This document shows, piece by piece, positions 1-7,838 of a stretch of 64,000 bases of DNA (its first letter is position 1; each line of letters begins with the position of its first letter). Where the stretch lies: assembly GCF_014646895.1 (NCBI RefSeq), contig NZ_BMOD01000023.1, positions 15,748 to 79,747 of the forward strand, in the 5' to 3' direction. The position numbers and the translations under genes were made by a program. This DNA comes from Deinococcus roseus. Lineage in GTDB: Bacteria > Deinococcota > Deinococci > Deinococcales > Deinococcaceae. The notes below the pieces were generated by a model that was given only the letters and a program-made list of their open reading frames with translations, was not told the origin of the DNA and searched no databases.

Positions 1-484
1 AGCGCAGTATGTTCCTTCATTGCTTCCAGACCCCCTTGCATCTGCTCCCATCAATGCCAGAGGGGAATTCAAAGTCACCATCAAAGGTCCTTTTCCTGAG
101 AAATATTTATTGCCTGACCAAAACAGCAATGCGCCCTGCAAGGGAGAAATCAAGCCCAGGAATCCACGCTCAGGTATGCCTTCTTTCTGGGTTTACAACA
201 AACAGGGACAGGCCATCACCATGCTGGATCTGAAAAGCCAGCGGTATGTGGAAAAGGACACCAAGAGCATGATGGTCGTTGGACCAATCTATGTTCCCGT
301 GACAACTTCCTTCAAATTCAAGTGCACTGTTGAAGGAACTTCACTTGACACCAACATGGTTTTACAGCCTGGATGGAACATCATGGAAGCCATTTCCAGT
401 AGGAAGAGCATTCAGATGCGCAAAGTCACAAGTGTGTCCAGCAAAGTGTACTGGTGGCCATGGGCAGATCTGAATGGCCTCTAG
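1..484 (+). CDS. Hypothetical protein, C-terminal part (5' truncated by window edge)
   Basis: The frame is open from base 2 to the TAG at 482-484, so the true start lies upstream of the window; about 160 residues are visible. The sequence is mixed hydrophilic and beta-prone, with no motif that I recognise, no membrane segment and two cysteines that could pair. The internal TTG and ATG codons near the left edge have no ribosome binding site in front of them, which favours truncation over an internal start. It is convergent with the ROK regulator gene that follows. No function can be given. Confidence 0.5.
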   Translation, partial: AQYVPSLLPDPLASAPINARGEFKVTIKGPFPEKYLLPDQNSNAPCKGEIKPRNPRSGMPSFWVYNKQGQAITMLDLKSQRYVEKDTKSMMVVGPIYVPVTTSFKFKCTVEGTSLDTNMVLQPGWNIMEAISSRKSIQMRKVTSVSSKVYWWPWADLNGL

Positions 485-516
485 AGAGTGAGTGAAGAGG
501 AAAGTTCAATAAGGCA

Positions 517-1524
517 TCAGAACTCAGGCAACGCCAGAAGTCGTTCCTGAAACAACTCTGCCCCCTGCACCAGAGCCCCCTGCACCACCGAATTCTGCCC
601 CAGGCTGCTGTGCACGATGCGCAAATCTGGCGTGACCAGACCCTGCAGTTTCTCCATCAGTTTGCCGGGTTCGGGGGCCAGATCCTGGTGCACCACCACA
701 GCACTGAGGTCCAGCGTCAGTGCCAGACCTGCCACCATGTAAGCCAGTGCGGTTTCCTGGGCATTCCCAGTCAATTCCTCGATGGGGATGGCTTTTTTGT
801 TGCTGGGCCAGCGCACCAGGGCCAGTTCTCCGGCCAGTCCACGCTGTCCCCGGTAAGGCTGACCATCCAGATACAACCCCAGACCAATTCCGGTGGGCCG
901 TTCCAGCAGGAAAGCAAAATGCTGCTCGTCTTTGACAGCCCCCAGATGGTGTTCGGCCCTGGCCCCCAGATTTGCGTCGTTGTCCACACGCAGGTCCATG
1001 CTGTGTTTTGCACAGAAGGCAGCAATGGCAGGCAAATCCAGTTCTGGCAGGCTGTTGGGAGACCCCATTTCCCCTGCAGCATTGACCGGAGCAGGCACCG
1101 CCAGACACAAATGCCGCACAGGGCCACTTTCTGGAGGCGCAGTCACCAGATTCTCCAGCACTTCAAGCATCGCACCCGTGACCTCTGAGGCAGAGGAGAC
1201 CTCCTGAACCTGATGCACTACCGCATCCCGTCTGGCATTGGTGACCCCATACAGCACGCGGTTTCGCTGCAAATCCATGCCCACAATGCTGCCCCCTCTG
1301 GGGTTGAGGTCCACCTTCTGGGCGGGCCTCCCACTGCTCCCCTCGGTGCGGCCCATCTCGCTGAGGATGCCCTCCTCCAGCAGGTCGTTCACGATGTAAG
1401 TCACGGTCACGCTGGAAATCTCGGTGCGTTCCGCAAGCTCGCTGCGGGACAGCGCACCTTCACGCAGAATCCGTTTCAGGATCTGGGCCCGGTTGATGGC
1501 TCTCAGTGCAGCAGGACGTCCCAT
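517..1524 (-). CDS. ROK-family transcriptional regulator (NagC/XylR-like)
   Basis: 335 residues. Residues about 10-60 form a winged helix-turn-helix (SRSELAERTEISSVTVTYIV) and the rest is the ROK sugar-kinase fold, with DNDANLGARAEHHLG matching the conserved ROK DNA-loop segment. The cysteine-rich zinc signature of sugar-binding ROK proteins (CxCGxxGC) is missing after the GLAGEL segment, so ligand binding may be altered. An AAAGAGGTGAC ribosome site precedes the ATG. It is the last gene of a minus-strand run with GH20 and a sugar ABC importer, so it probably senses amino sugars and controls that cluster. Family assignment is firm; the ligand is inferred. Confidence 0.85.
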   Translation of the reverse strand: MGRPAALRAINRAQILKRILREGALSRSELAERTEISSVTVTYIVNDLLEEGILSEMGRTEGSSGRPAQKVDLNPRGGSIVGMDLQRNRVLYGVTNARRDAVVHQVQEVSSASEVTGAMLEVLENLVTAPPESGPVRHLCLAVPAPVNAAGEMGSPNSLPELDLPAIAAFCAKHSMDLRVDNDANLGARAEHHLGAVKDEQHFAFLLERPTGIGLGLYLDGQPYRGQRGLAGELALVRWPSNKKAIPIEELTGNAQETALAYMVAGLALTLDLSAVVVHQDLAPEPGKLMEKLQGLVTPDLRIVHSSLGQNSVVQGALVQGAELFQERLLALPEF

Positions 1525-1564
1525 GTCACCTCTTTCGGGATTGATTGTATCTCAGGAAAGGAAC

Positions 1565-1710
1565 GCCGAGGGCCGAGAGCACAGGGCCGAGGGCTGTCCA
1601 GAAAGCTTTTGCTCGAGCTTTTTTACAGCTTGACAGCCAGCTTTCATTTCCGCATATTATGCTCGGCTCTCGGCTCTCGGCTCTCGGCTCTCGGCCCTGT
1701 GCCCTTGGCT
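1565..1710. repeat. Inverted pair of heptad tracts, REP-like intergenic repeat
   Basis: Left arm 1565-1592 is four in-phase heptads (GCCGAGG, GCCGAGA, GCACAGG, GCCGAGG). Right arm 1662-1710, read on the minus strand, is GCCAAGG, GCACAGG and four GCCGAGA units. The arms can pair across a roughly 70-base AT-richer loop, giving a long imperfect hairpin between the ROK and GH20 genes. The same heptad consensus GCNNARG recurs at 6697-6731, 10544-10557 and 22377-22541. Confidence 0.8.
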
Positions 1711-1713
1711 TCT

Positions 1714-3267
1714 TCAATCCCCCACTTCCACCCCAACATCCAGCGGCCTGTACTTCACCCCCAGCACATCCAGGCGTTTCAGGTGGTCTTTGAGCCTGAC
1801 CATGAAATCATCGAAGTTGTGCAACGCTGGATCGGTCCAGGCCATTTCTGAAAGAGCACACAACCTGGGAAACATCATGTACTGGGCGTGTTCTGGGGTT
1901 TTGACGTATTCGGTCCACAGGTTGGCCTGGGTGCCCAGCACAAAGCTGGTTTCTGTTTCGGTCTGGGTCCAGCCAATGGGGTTGTAACGGTAGATTTTTT
2001 CCAGGGTATTGCAGCCCCCGATGGCGAGGGGTTCTGCAGATTTGTTTTCGCTCTGGTAATGGTCGAGGTACAAATAAGTTTGCGGAACCATGATCACATC
2101 GTGTCCCAGTCGGGCTGCCTGGATGCCGCCTTCTTCACCGCGCCAGGAGAGCACGGTGGCGTGGGGGGCCAGGCCGCCTTCCAGAATTTCATCCCAGCCC
2201 AGCAGTTTGCGGCCTTTTTCATGCAAAAAGGTGTCCATGTGCCCGATGATGTGGCTTTGCAGTTCTTCCTCGCTGTTCAGACCGAGGTCCTGCATGCGTT
2301 TCTGGGCTGCAGGGCTGTTTTTCCATTCGGTTTTTTCGCATTCATCGCCCCCAATGCAGATGTATTCGGAGGGGAAAAGCCCGATCACTTCGGTCAGCAC
2401 GTCTTCCAGAAAAGTCAGGGTGGCTTCACTGGGGTTCAGCACGTGTTCGATGATGCCCCAGAAGTTGCACACCTCCAGTTGCTGCCCGGTGTTGCCCAGT
2501 TCGGGGTAGGCGGCAATGGCGGCCTGCATGTGTCCGGGCAAATCAATTTCGGGGATGATGGTGATGCCGCGTTTGGTTGCATATTCCACCACCTCTCTGA
2601 TTTCAGCCTGGGTGTAGAAGCCTCCGTGTGGCACATCGTCAAACACTTTTGGGCTGTCGTGTCCGTGCCCAATCAGGGTGTTTTTGCGCCATGCCCCAAC
2701 TTCGGTGAGCCTGGGGTATTTCTGGATTTCGATGCGCCAGCCCTGGTCATCGGTGAGGTGCCAGTGGAAGGTGTTGAATTTGTGCAGCAAGAGCAGATCC
2801 AGCACTTTTTTGATGAAGCCCACAGGCATGAAGTGCCGGGACACATCCAGCATGAATCCCCTCCACTTAAAACGGGGCCAGTCTTCCGCATGCAGGGCTG
2901 GAATTTCCCACACGGCCTCCTGCACTTCGCTGGCAAAAACTTCTGGGGGGAAGAGTTGCAGCAGGCTGACGACAGCGTACAGCAATCCCCGATGGTCGGC
3001 GGCTTTCAGGACCATCTGGTTTTCCAGCACGATCAGTTCAAAGCTTTCTGGTGCGAACTGCTCTGAATCGGCCTGCTCAAACAGGATCACCTTGCTCTGG
3101 GTGTGTTCGGTGATCGGGAGGGGAAACCCGGTGCTGCCTCGCAGGGTTTCGGCCAGAAAAGTGGCGGCCTGAAGGGAGAAGGGGTCGGCCTGAATGGCGG
3201 TGCTGGAATCCAGCGTGAAAGACAGGTCATTGAAGGTGATGCGCTGGGGAAGGGGCAAAAAGGTCAT
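1714..3267 (-). CDS. Beta-N-acetylhexosaminidase, glycoside hydrolase family 20
   Basis: 517 residues. Residues 1-120 are the GH20b N-terminal domain and about 132-460 the TIM barrel. HWHLTDDQGW at 168-177 and IGGDECEKTEW with the catalytic Asp308-Glu309 pair are diagnostic; the enzyme would use substrate-assisted retaining hydrolysis of terminal GlcNAc/GalNAc. No signal peptide is visible, so it should act in the cytoplasm on imported chito-oligosaccharides. It follows the MalG-like permease by 6 bases, which places it in the importer operon. The extreme C-terminus is short and charged. Confidence in family is high; exact substrate is inferred. Confidence 0.95.
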   Translation of the reverse strand: MTFLPLPQRITFNDLSFTLDSSTAIQADPFSLQAATFLAETLRGSTGFPLPITEHTQSKVILFEQADSEQFAPESFELIVLENQMVLKAADHRGLLYAVVSLLQLFPPEVFASEVQEAVWEIPALHAEDWPRFKWRGFMLDVSRHFMPVGFIKKVLDLLLLHKFNTFHWHLTDDQGWRIEIQKYPRLTEVGAWRKNTLIGHGHDSPKVFDDVPHGGFYTQAEIREVVEYATKRGITIIPEIDLPGHMQAAIAAYPELGNTGQQLEVCNFWGIIEHVLNPSEATLTFLEDVLTEVIGLFPSEYICIGGDECEKTEWKNSPAAQKRMQDLGLNSEEELQSHIIGHMDTFLHEKGRKLLGWDEILEGGLAPHATVLSWRGEEGGIQAARLGHDVIMVPQTYLYLDHYQSENKSAEPLAIGGCNTLEKIYRYNPIGWTQTETETSFVLGTQANLWTEYVKTPEHAQYMMFPRLCALSEMAWTDPALHNFDDFMVRLKDHLKRLDVLGVKYRPLDVGVEVGD

Positions 3268-3273
3268 GTGAAA

Positions 3274-4347
3274 TCATTTCTCCAGTGAGGTGACCACCAC
3301 GCCCCGCATGAACACACGCTGGGCCAGGAAGAAAACCACCAGGGGCAGCACGGTGGCCATGATCGAGGCTGCCTGGGTGAGTTGCGACTGGTTGGGTCCG
3401 TGCACTGTACTGAAGCTTGCCAGACCGATGGGAAGCGTTGCAAGGTCAGGTTTGCCGGTGAGGTACAGAAACGGTGCAAAAAAATCATTCCAGGCGTAGA
3501 AGAAGTGAAAGAGCGCTGTGGCGGTGAGGGCTGGCCAGGATTGCGGCACGATGATGGACACCAGAATCCTGAAAGGGCTGGCTCCGTCCATCATGGCGGC
3601 CTCGTCCACATCGCGGGGGATGCTCATGAAGAACTGTCTGAGCAGGAACACATTGTAGGCATTGGCGAAGAACAGAGGGGCCAGCAGTGGCAGCCACGTT
3701 CCCACCCACCCGAGCTTGTAATACACCGTGTAGAGCGGAATCAGGGTCACCTCTCCGGGCAGGATGATGGTGCCCATCAGCACCAGAAACAAAATGGGTT
3801 TGCCAGGAATGTCAAACCGCGAGAACCCGTAAGCCACCACCGTGGAGGAAGCCACCGTTGCGATCATCCCGATGAACGCGATCAGGAAGGAATTCAGAAA
3901 CAGCTTCCCGAAGTGGATGGCCTGCCATGCTGCAGGGTAATTCTGCCACTGGGGGTCAAAGGAGGTGGCACGGGTCAGTTTGCGCCAGTTGCCCTGCCAG
4001 CGGATTTTTGTTTCAGGATGCGCCGGGTCAATGAAGGTGCTGAAGGCCCGTCTTTTTTCTGCAAGGGCCAGGGTGCGGGTTTTTCCAGCAATGGGCACCT
4101 CGTACAGCTCATAAGTTTCTCCTTGCACGGTCACGCTCTGGGCGGAGGTCGGAACGAACATCGAATCCAGGTTGCTGACCGGGCCTTTTAAAGATGCCGA
4201 AAAGCTGTACAGCAGGGGCATCAGGTACACCATCAGCAGGATTGTGGCGAACAGGGTCAGGGTGCCAGCGGCCATCAGTTTGCGCATCTGGCGGGTCAGC
4301 AGAGAACCGGAAGTTTGTCTGGGGGTTGCAGCAGATTTCAACATCAC
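3274..4347 (-). CDS. Carbohydrate ABC transporter permease (MalG type)
   Basis: 357 residues, long for a MalG-type subunit because a roughly 110-residue hydrophilic segment (about residues 55-140) sits between TM1 and TM2, as in several oligosaccharide systems. The cytoplasmic EAA loop is seen as DEAAMMDGASPFRI, which docks on the ATPase. Six membrane spans are apparent. The first codon is GTG (4345-4347) with an ATG immediately after it; both overlap the TGA of the upstream permease, so translation is coupled. No ATPase gene is present in the cluster. It pairs with the next gene and the binding protein for amino-sugar or oligosaccharide uptake. Confidence 0.93.
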   Translation of the reverse strand: MMLKSAATPRQTSGSLLTRQMRKLMAAGTLTLFATILLMVYLMPLLYSFSASLKGPVSNLDSMFVPTSAQSVTVQGETYELYEVPIAGKTRTLALAEKRRAFSTFIDPAHPETKIRWQGNWRKLTRATSFDPQWQNYPAAWQAIHFGKLFLNSFLIAFIGMIATVASSTVVAYGFSRFDIPGKPILFLVLMGTIILPGEVTLIPLYTVYYKLGWVGTWLPLLAPLFFANAYNVFLLRQFFMSIPRDVDEAAMMDGASPFRILVSIIVPQSWPALTATALFHFFYAWNDFFAPFLYLTGKPDLATLPIGLASFSTVHGPNQSQLTQAASIMATVLPLVVFFLAQRVFMRGVVVTSLEK

Positions 4348-5234
4348 TCGCCTCCGGCGTAATACACCCAGCGTTTAGAGGTCCCGAACAGCACGGCGGT
4401 CACCACCATGCACAGCACGAACATCCCCCAGGCCAACGTTGAGGCGTACCCCATGTTGAAGAACACGAAGCCCTCTTTGTACAAATTCAGCATGTAGAAC
4501 AGCGCCGAGTTTTCAGGTCCACCCTGGCCCTCATAAAGCAGGTAGGCGGTGGTGAAGTACTGGAAAGACCCGATCACCGAGAGCACCAGGTTGTAGAAAA
4601 TCACCGGGGAAATCATGGGCACAGAGATGCGCCAGAAGGAAATCCAGCCGTTGGCCCCGTCAATTGTGGCAGATTCATAGAGTTCTCTGGGCACAGATTG
4701 CAGGCCAGAAAGCATCAGGATCATGGTGTTCCCAACCCCTGCAAGGCCCACAATGGTCAAAGCAGGCATCACCAGCCTGCTGTCCGAGAACCAGTCCAGC
4801 GTTCCGATCCCGATGCCATTCAGAAAAGCATTGATGGGACCCTGCGGGTTGAACATCGCAGTGTAAATCAGGGCAGCTGCTACCCCAGGGATCATCTGGG
4901 GAGCGTAAAACAGCGTTCTGAACAGGGCTTTGCCCATCAGGTGCTCGGAGTGCAGCAGCACCGCCAGACCCAGCGGAAACACCAGACCGATGGGCACCGA
5001 CCACAGCAGAAACTTCAGGGTCACCAGCAAAGACTGGCCCACCAGCGGATCCGTGAGCATGTGGCCCCAGTTGGCCAGGCCAATGAACTGCACCTGCTCG
5101 GGTTTCGCCAGGTTGTAGTCTGTGAGCGAAAACCACAGGGAGGTCACCATCGGGCCAGCGGTGAACAGCAGAAACCCCAGAATCCAGGGGGACAGAAAAA
5201 GCAGGCCCCAGAAGCGGTCATGGTTTTTCAGCAT
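4344..5234 (-). CDS. Carbohydrate ABC transporter permease (MalF type)
   Basis: 296 residues with six predicted membrane spans. The N-terminus FLSPWILGFLLFTAGPM is the usual MalF/UgpA-like first span, and the EAA-type loop is ELYESATIDGANGWISFWRI. GAGGTGAACATCC precedes the ATG. The gene lies 11 bases downstream of the binding-protein gene and overlaps the next permease, so all three should be co-transcribed. It forms the heterodimeric channel with the MalG-type subunit. Confidence 0.94.
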   Translation of the reverse strand: MLKNHDRFWGLLFLSPWILGFLLFTAGPMVTSLWFSLTDYNLAKPEQVQFIGLANWGHMLTDPLVGQSLLVTLKFLLWSVPIGLVFPLGLAVLLHSEHLMGKALFRTLFYAPQMIPGVAAALIYTAMFNPQGPINAFLNGIGIGTLDWFSDSRLVMPALTIVGLAGVGNTMILMLSGLQSVPRELYESATIDGANGWISFWRISVPMISPVIFYNLVLSVIGSFQYFTTAYLLYEGQGGPENSALFYMLNLYKEGFVFFNMGYASTLAWGMFVLCMVVTAVLFGTSKRWVYYAGGE

Positions 5235-5245
5235 GGATGTTCACC

Positions 5246-6583
5246 TCACTTCTTCTCGTTGAAGATGCCCTGCAGTTGCTTGCGCAGGGTTTCGGCTTCC
5301 TGCTTGATGTTGAGGCCTGACTTGGTCATCAGTTTGAGCGTGAAGGCATTCACGGCGTCCAGGGCCTTGTTGTGGTTGGGCAGTCCTGCTTCATGGGAGG
5401 GGATGTCCACGTAATTGAGCGAGTCCATGGCCACCTGCCAGTTGATCTTCAGGGGGGTGTACTTGTCCTGCAGGATCTTCAGGAATTTGGGTTGCAGGCG
5501 GGTGTCTGCCGGGAAAGCCCCATAGGTTTCCAGCAGTTCAGGCTGTTCCCGCAGGTACAGCATCACCTGAAAGGCCTCCTCTTTGTGTCTGGACCCTTTC
5601 ATGATGCGGAAGGTGTCGGCGTTTAATTTGGCGGTGTATTTGCCGTTGTAGGCAGGAACCACGGCCAGATCCCAGTTCTTGACCTTGCCGCCATCTTTCG
5701 CGGTGTCCAGACAGCAGGTGTACCACAGGTGCGAGTACCCGATGGCCAGCTTTCCAGAGTTGAACACGTTGTCCTTGCCAAAAGCGTCGCTTTTCTGCAC
5801 GGCATCGGTGGGAATGAAGTGGTCTTTCCACATGCCGTCGTAGAACCACTGCCAGGCCGGAATCCACTGGGGCGGAATCTGGGCGGTTTTGCCCTTCGCA
5901 AAAATCCCTGCCCCGAACATCGAACCCAGTGATTGCGGCTCGATGGTGTACTGGGGGAAATACCCGTACTGAACAATGTTTTTGCTGTCAAAGTCTGACA
6001 TGGAGGCGTCCATGCCCTCCTTATCCACGGTCAGTTGCATGGCGATGTTGCGCAGGGCAGCAAAATCCCAGGCTTTGCTCTGGTACTTCTCGCCGTATTT
6101 CTGGGGAGGATAGGGCAGACCAGCCTCGTCAAACAAATCCTTGTTGATGAACAGGAAAGACGGATAGATGGCGTAAGGAATGCCATTGGGATCCTGCGAT
6201 TTGTAGAAGTCCACCACCTTCTTGTTCACGTGCGAGAGGTCCACTTTGTATTTCTTGATCAGGGGTTGCAAATCCAGCCACTGCTCCTGAAAACTGGCGG
6301 CCCCCAGAATCCCCACCGGACCCACCAGATCGGGCACGTTGCCTGCGGCAATGCGGGTGGCAAGCTGGTCCCGTGCGTTGTTGTAATTCACGTACTCGGG
6401 AACCAGTTCAATCCTGTTCTGACTCTTGTTGAAACGCTCCACCACCTTCCTGGTGGCGGGTTGCTGCTGGGCATCTGATCCAGTGCCCAGCCCGATGTAC
6501 CAGTGGATCTGCACTTTCTTCTGGGCAGAGGCACTGGAAAAGAGGGCCAGGGTGAGCAGCAGACCAGCATTCAGGGTTTTCAT
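5246..6583 (-). CDS. Sugar ABC transporter substrate-binding protein (family 1)
   Basis: 445 residues from the ATG at 6583, chosen because it starts a clean signal peptide (MKTLNAGLLLTLALFSSASA) and follows a strong AGGAGGAAAAA site. The open frame continues 51 codons upstream, but that extension merely reads through the intergenic heptad repeat and is not credible as protein. The mature part has the SBP_bac_1 pattern, with the clamp segments RIELVPEYVNYNNARDQLAT and a hinge-region SGKLAIGYSHLW. It is the first gene of the importer-GH20-ROK run, so the likely ligand is a GlcNAc-containing saccharide. Confidence 0.93.
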   Translation of the reverse strand: MKTLNAGLLLTLALFSSASAQKKVQIHWYIGLGTGSDAQQQPATRKVVERFNKSQNRIELVPEYVNYNNARDQLATRIAAGNVPDLVGPVGILGAASFQEQWLDLQPLIKKYKVDLSHVNKKVVDFYKSQDPNGIPYAIYPSFLFINKDLFDEAGLPYPPQKYGEKYQSKAWDFAALRNIAMQLTVDKEGMDASMSDFDSKNIVQYGYFPQYTIEPQSLGSMFGAGIFAKGKTAQIPPQWIPAWQWFYDGMWKDHFIPTDAVQKSDAFGKDNVFNSGKLAIGYSHLWYTCCLDTAKDGGKVKNWDLAVVPAYNGKYTAKLNADTFRIMKGSRHKEEAFQVMLYLREQPELLETYGAFPADTRLQPKFLKILQDKYTPLKINWQVAMDSLNYVDIPSHEAGLPNHNKALDAVNAFTLKLMTKSGLNIKQEAETLRKQLQGIFNEKK

Positions 6584-6696
6584 GTTTTTCCTCCTGCGAC
6601 AAATTGTTTCTGGGTTTTTGGACAGTGGGTTTTGCGGCAGGAAGAAGGGAAGGGGGGCCGCTTTGGGTTTGAAAGGCCGGGAAGGGATTGCTGAGG

Positions 6697-6731
6697 GCCA
6701 AAGGCAGAAGGCAGAAGGCAGAAGGCAGAAA
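6697..6731. repeat. Heptad tandem repeat (GCAGAAG)
   Basis: Five in-phase heptads: GCCAAAG, then GCAGAAG three times and GCAGAAA. It is the same GCNNARG family as the repeat at 1565-1710, here as a single arm in the 238-base gap between the kinase stop and the binding-protein start. It lies upstream of the importer operon, so length change could affect its transcription. Confidence 0.75.
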
Positions 6732-6775
6732 TTCAAATGCTCTGGTTTTGCTGATGGAAGGGGTCTTTCTGCTTG

Positions 6776-6817
6776 CTGTGAACTGATGACTGTGAACTGA
6801 AAACTGTGAACTGTCTA
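6776..6817. repeat. Three 14-bp direct repeats (CTGTGAACTG core)
   Basis: Three exactly abutting 14-base units start at 6776, 6790 and 6804, each beginning CTGTGAACTG. The array sits just before the PfkB gene's stop codon, upstream of the importer operon. Regular spacing near one and a third helical turns suggests a multimeric protein-binding array, although simple slippage is also possible. Confidence 0.6.
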
Positions 6818-6821
6818 CTTC

Positions 6822-7739
6822 TTAAAGCACCGTTTTCTGCCTCCCCCTGGCCTGATACACCCTTGGGTAAGTGGAGATGGCTGCACTGGCGCATTCCACC
6901 CCCTGTTCCAGACAGGAAAGCAGAGGATCACCCTGGCTTCGGGCCAGCAGGTAAGCGGCGTTGAACGTGTCTCCTGCCCCTACGGTGTCAATGACCTGAA
7001 CCTGGGGGGCTGGAACGGTGTAATCCTGATGGGAGAAACGGGCTTTCACGCCCTGGGAACCGCATTTGACCACCAGGGTGCTGCCTGGAAGTTGTTCCGA
7101 GAGCAGACGCATGGCTTCGGGCAGGTTTGGGGTTTCAGCCAGTTGCATGGCTTCAATTTCATTGATCAGGATGTCGTTGCAGAGGGAGAACCACTGCAGG
7201 GCCTGCTCCCTCAGAAAAGGGGTGAACCCTTCCGGGGGCCAGCCTGGATCAATGGCGATGTGTGCCCCACGGGCTTTCAGCCACTGGATCAGGTGCAACT
7301 GTTCGGCTTGCAGCAGGGGGGTCTGGTAGGCTCCGCTGAGCAGCACTGTGTCTCCGGGAAGCACGCTGTCCAGGCCGTCTAAAGCTTGCTCAAGATTGAA
7401 AGTGCCCAGATGACCCAGATGGGAGAAAAAGGTGCGTTCTCCGTCCGGGTGGGTGATGCCCACGGTGAGGGCGGTGGGTGCTGGGCTGCTGGCCCAGGTT
7501 CTGGAGAGGAGGCCAAATTCCTGTCTCAGCCACTGGCCCAGTGCGTCCTGGCCGCAACTGGCAACCATCCTGACCGGGGCCTGCAAAGCCTGCAGAGCCA
7601 GAGCGGTGTTGCCCGCAGAGCCTCCTGCCCGCATGTCCCGGTGGGACACCTGCACTTCTGTTCCGGGGGTGGGCCAGGGGGCCTGGGGTCCCAGAATCAC
7701 ATCGATGTTGACATTGCCCACCACATGGAGGGTGACCAT
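6822..7739 (-). CDS. PfkB-family carbohydrate kinase
   Basis: 305 residues from the ATG at 7739, chosen for the AAAGGCGG site and because residues after it match the PfkB N-terminus (MVTLHVVGNVNIDVILG); a longer frame runs into the divergent GH9 gene. The glycine-rich sugar-binding segment MRAGGSAGNTALAL and the C-terminal DTVGAGDTFNAAYLL, with the catalytic Asp near residue 255, are intact. It would phosphorylate a sugar or sugar derivative with ATP. It lies upstream of, and on the same strand as, the amino-sugar importer and is divergent from GH9, so it may act on a product of either. Specific substrate cannot be read from the sequence. Confidence 0.9.
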   Translation of the reverse strand: MVTLHVVGNVNIDVILGPQAPWPTPGTEVQVSHRDMRAGGSAGNTALALQALQAPVRMVASCGQDALGQWLRQEFGLLSRTWASSPAPTALTVGITHPDGERTFFSHLGHLGTFNLEQALDGLDSVLPGDTVLLSGAYQTPLLQAEQLHLIQWLKARGAHIAIDPGWPPEGFTPFLREQALQWFSLCNDILINEIEAMQLAETPNLPEAMRLLSEQLPGSTLVVKCGSQGVKARFSHQDYTVPAPQVQVIDTVGAGDTFNAAYLLARSQGDPLLSCLEQGVECASAAISTYPRVYQARGRQKTVL

Positions 7740-7789
7740 TCGTGTACCGCCTTTGGAGAATGAGGGAAGATGGAATTGCTGTGCATTTA

Positions 7790-7832
7790 CATTAACAAAC
7801 TTTATTAATGAATTCAAGAGATGTGCTATATT
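7790..7832 (+). promoter_or_regulatory. Divergent control region: CATTAA/TTAATG dyad and leaderless -10 for GH9
   Basis: CATTAA (7790-7795) and TTAATG (7805-7810) form a 6-bp dyad with a 9-base spacer. TGCTATATT gives an extended -10 with TATATT at 7827-7832, six bases before the GH9 ATG, so transcription would start at or next to the start codon. The dyad overlaps the -35 region, a plausible operator for the divergent kinase and GH9 genes. Confidence 0.6.
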
Positions 7833-7838
7833 GAATTC

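Noticed and set aside
1888..3066. 392-codon plus-strand frame opposite the GH20 gene
   Set aside because: Shadow of a GC-rich gene; the minus-strand frame has catalytic motifs and the plus frame has none.
6584..6736. 51-codon N-terminal extension of the sugar-binding protein
   Set aside because: It translates the heptad repeat and would bury the signal peptide; AGGAGG precedes the inner ATG.
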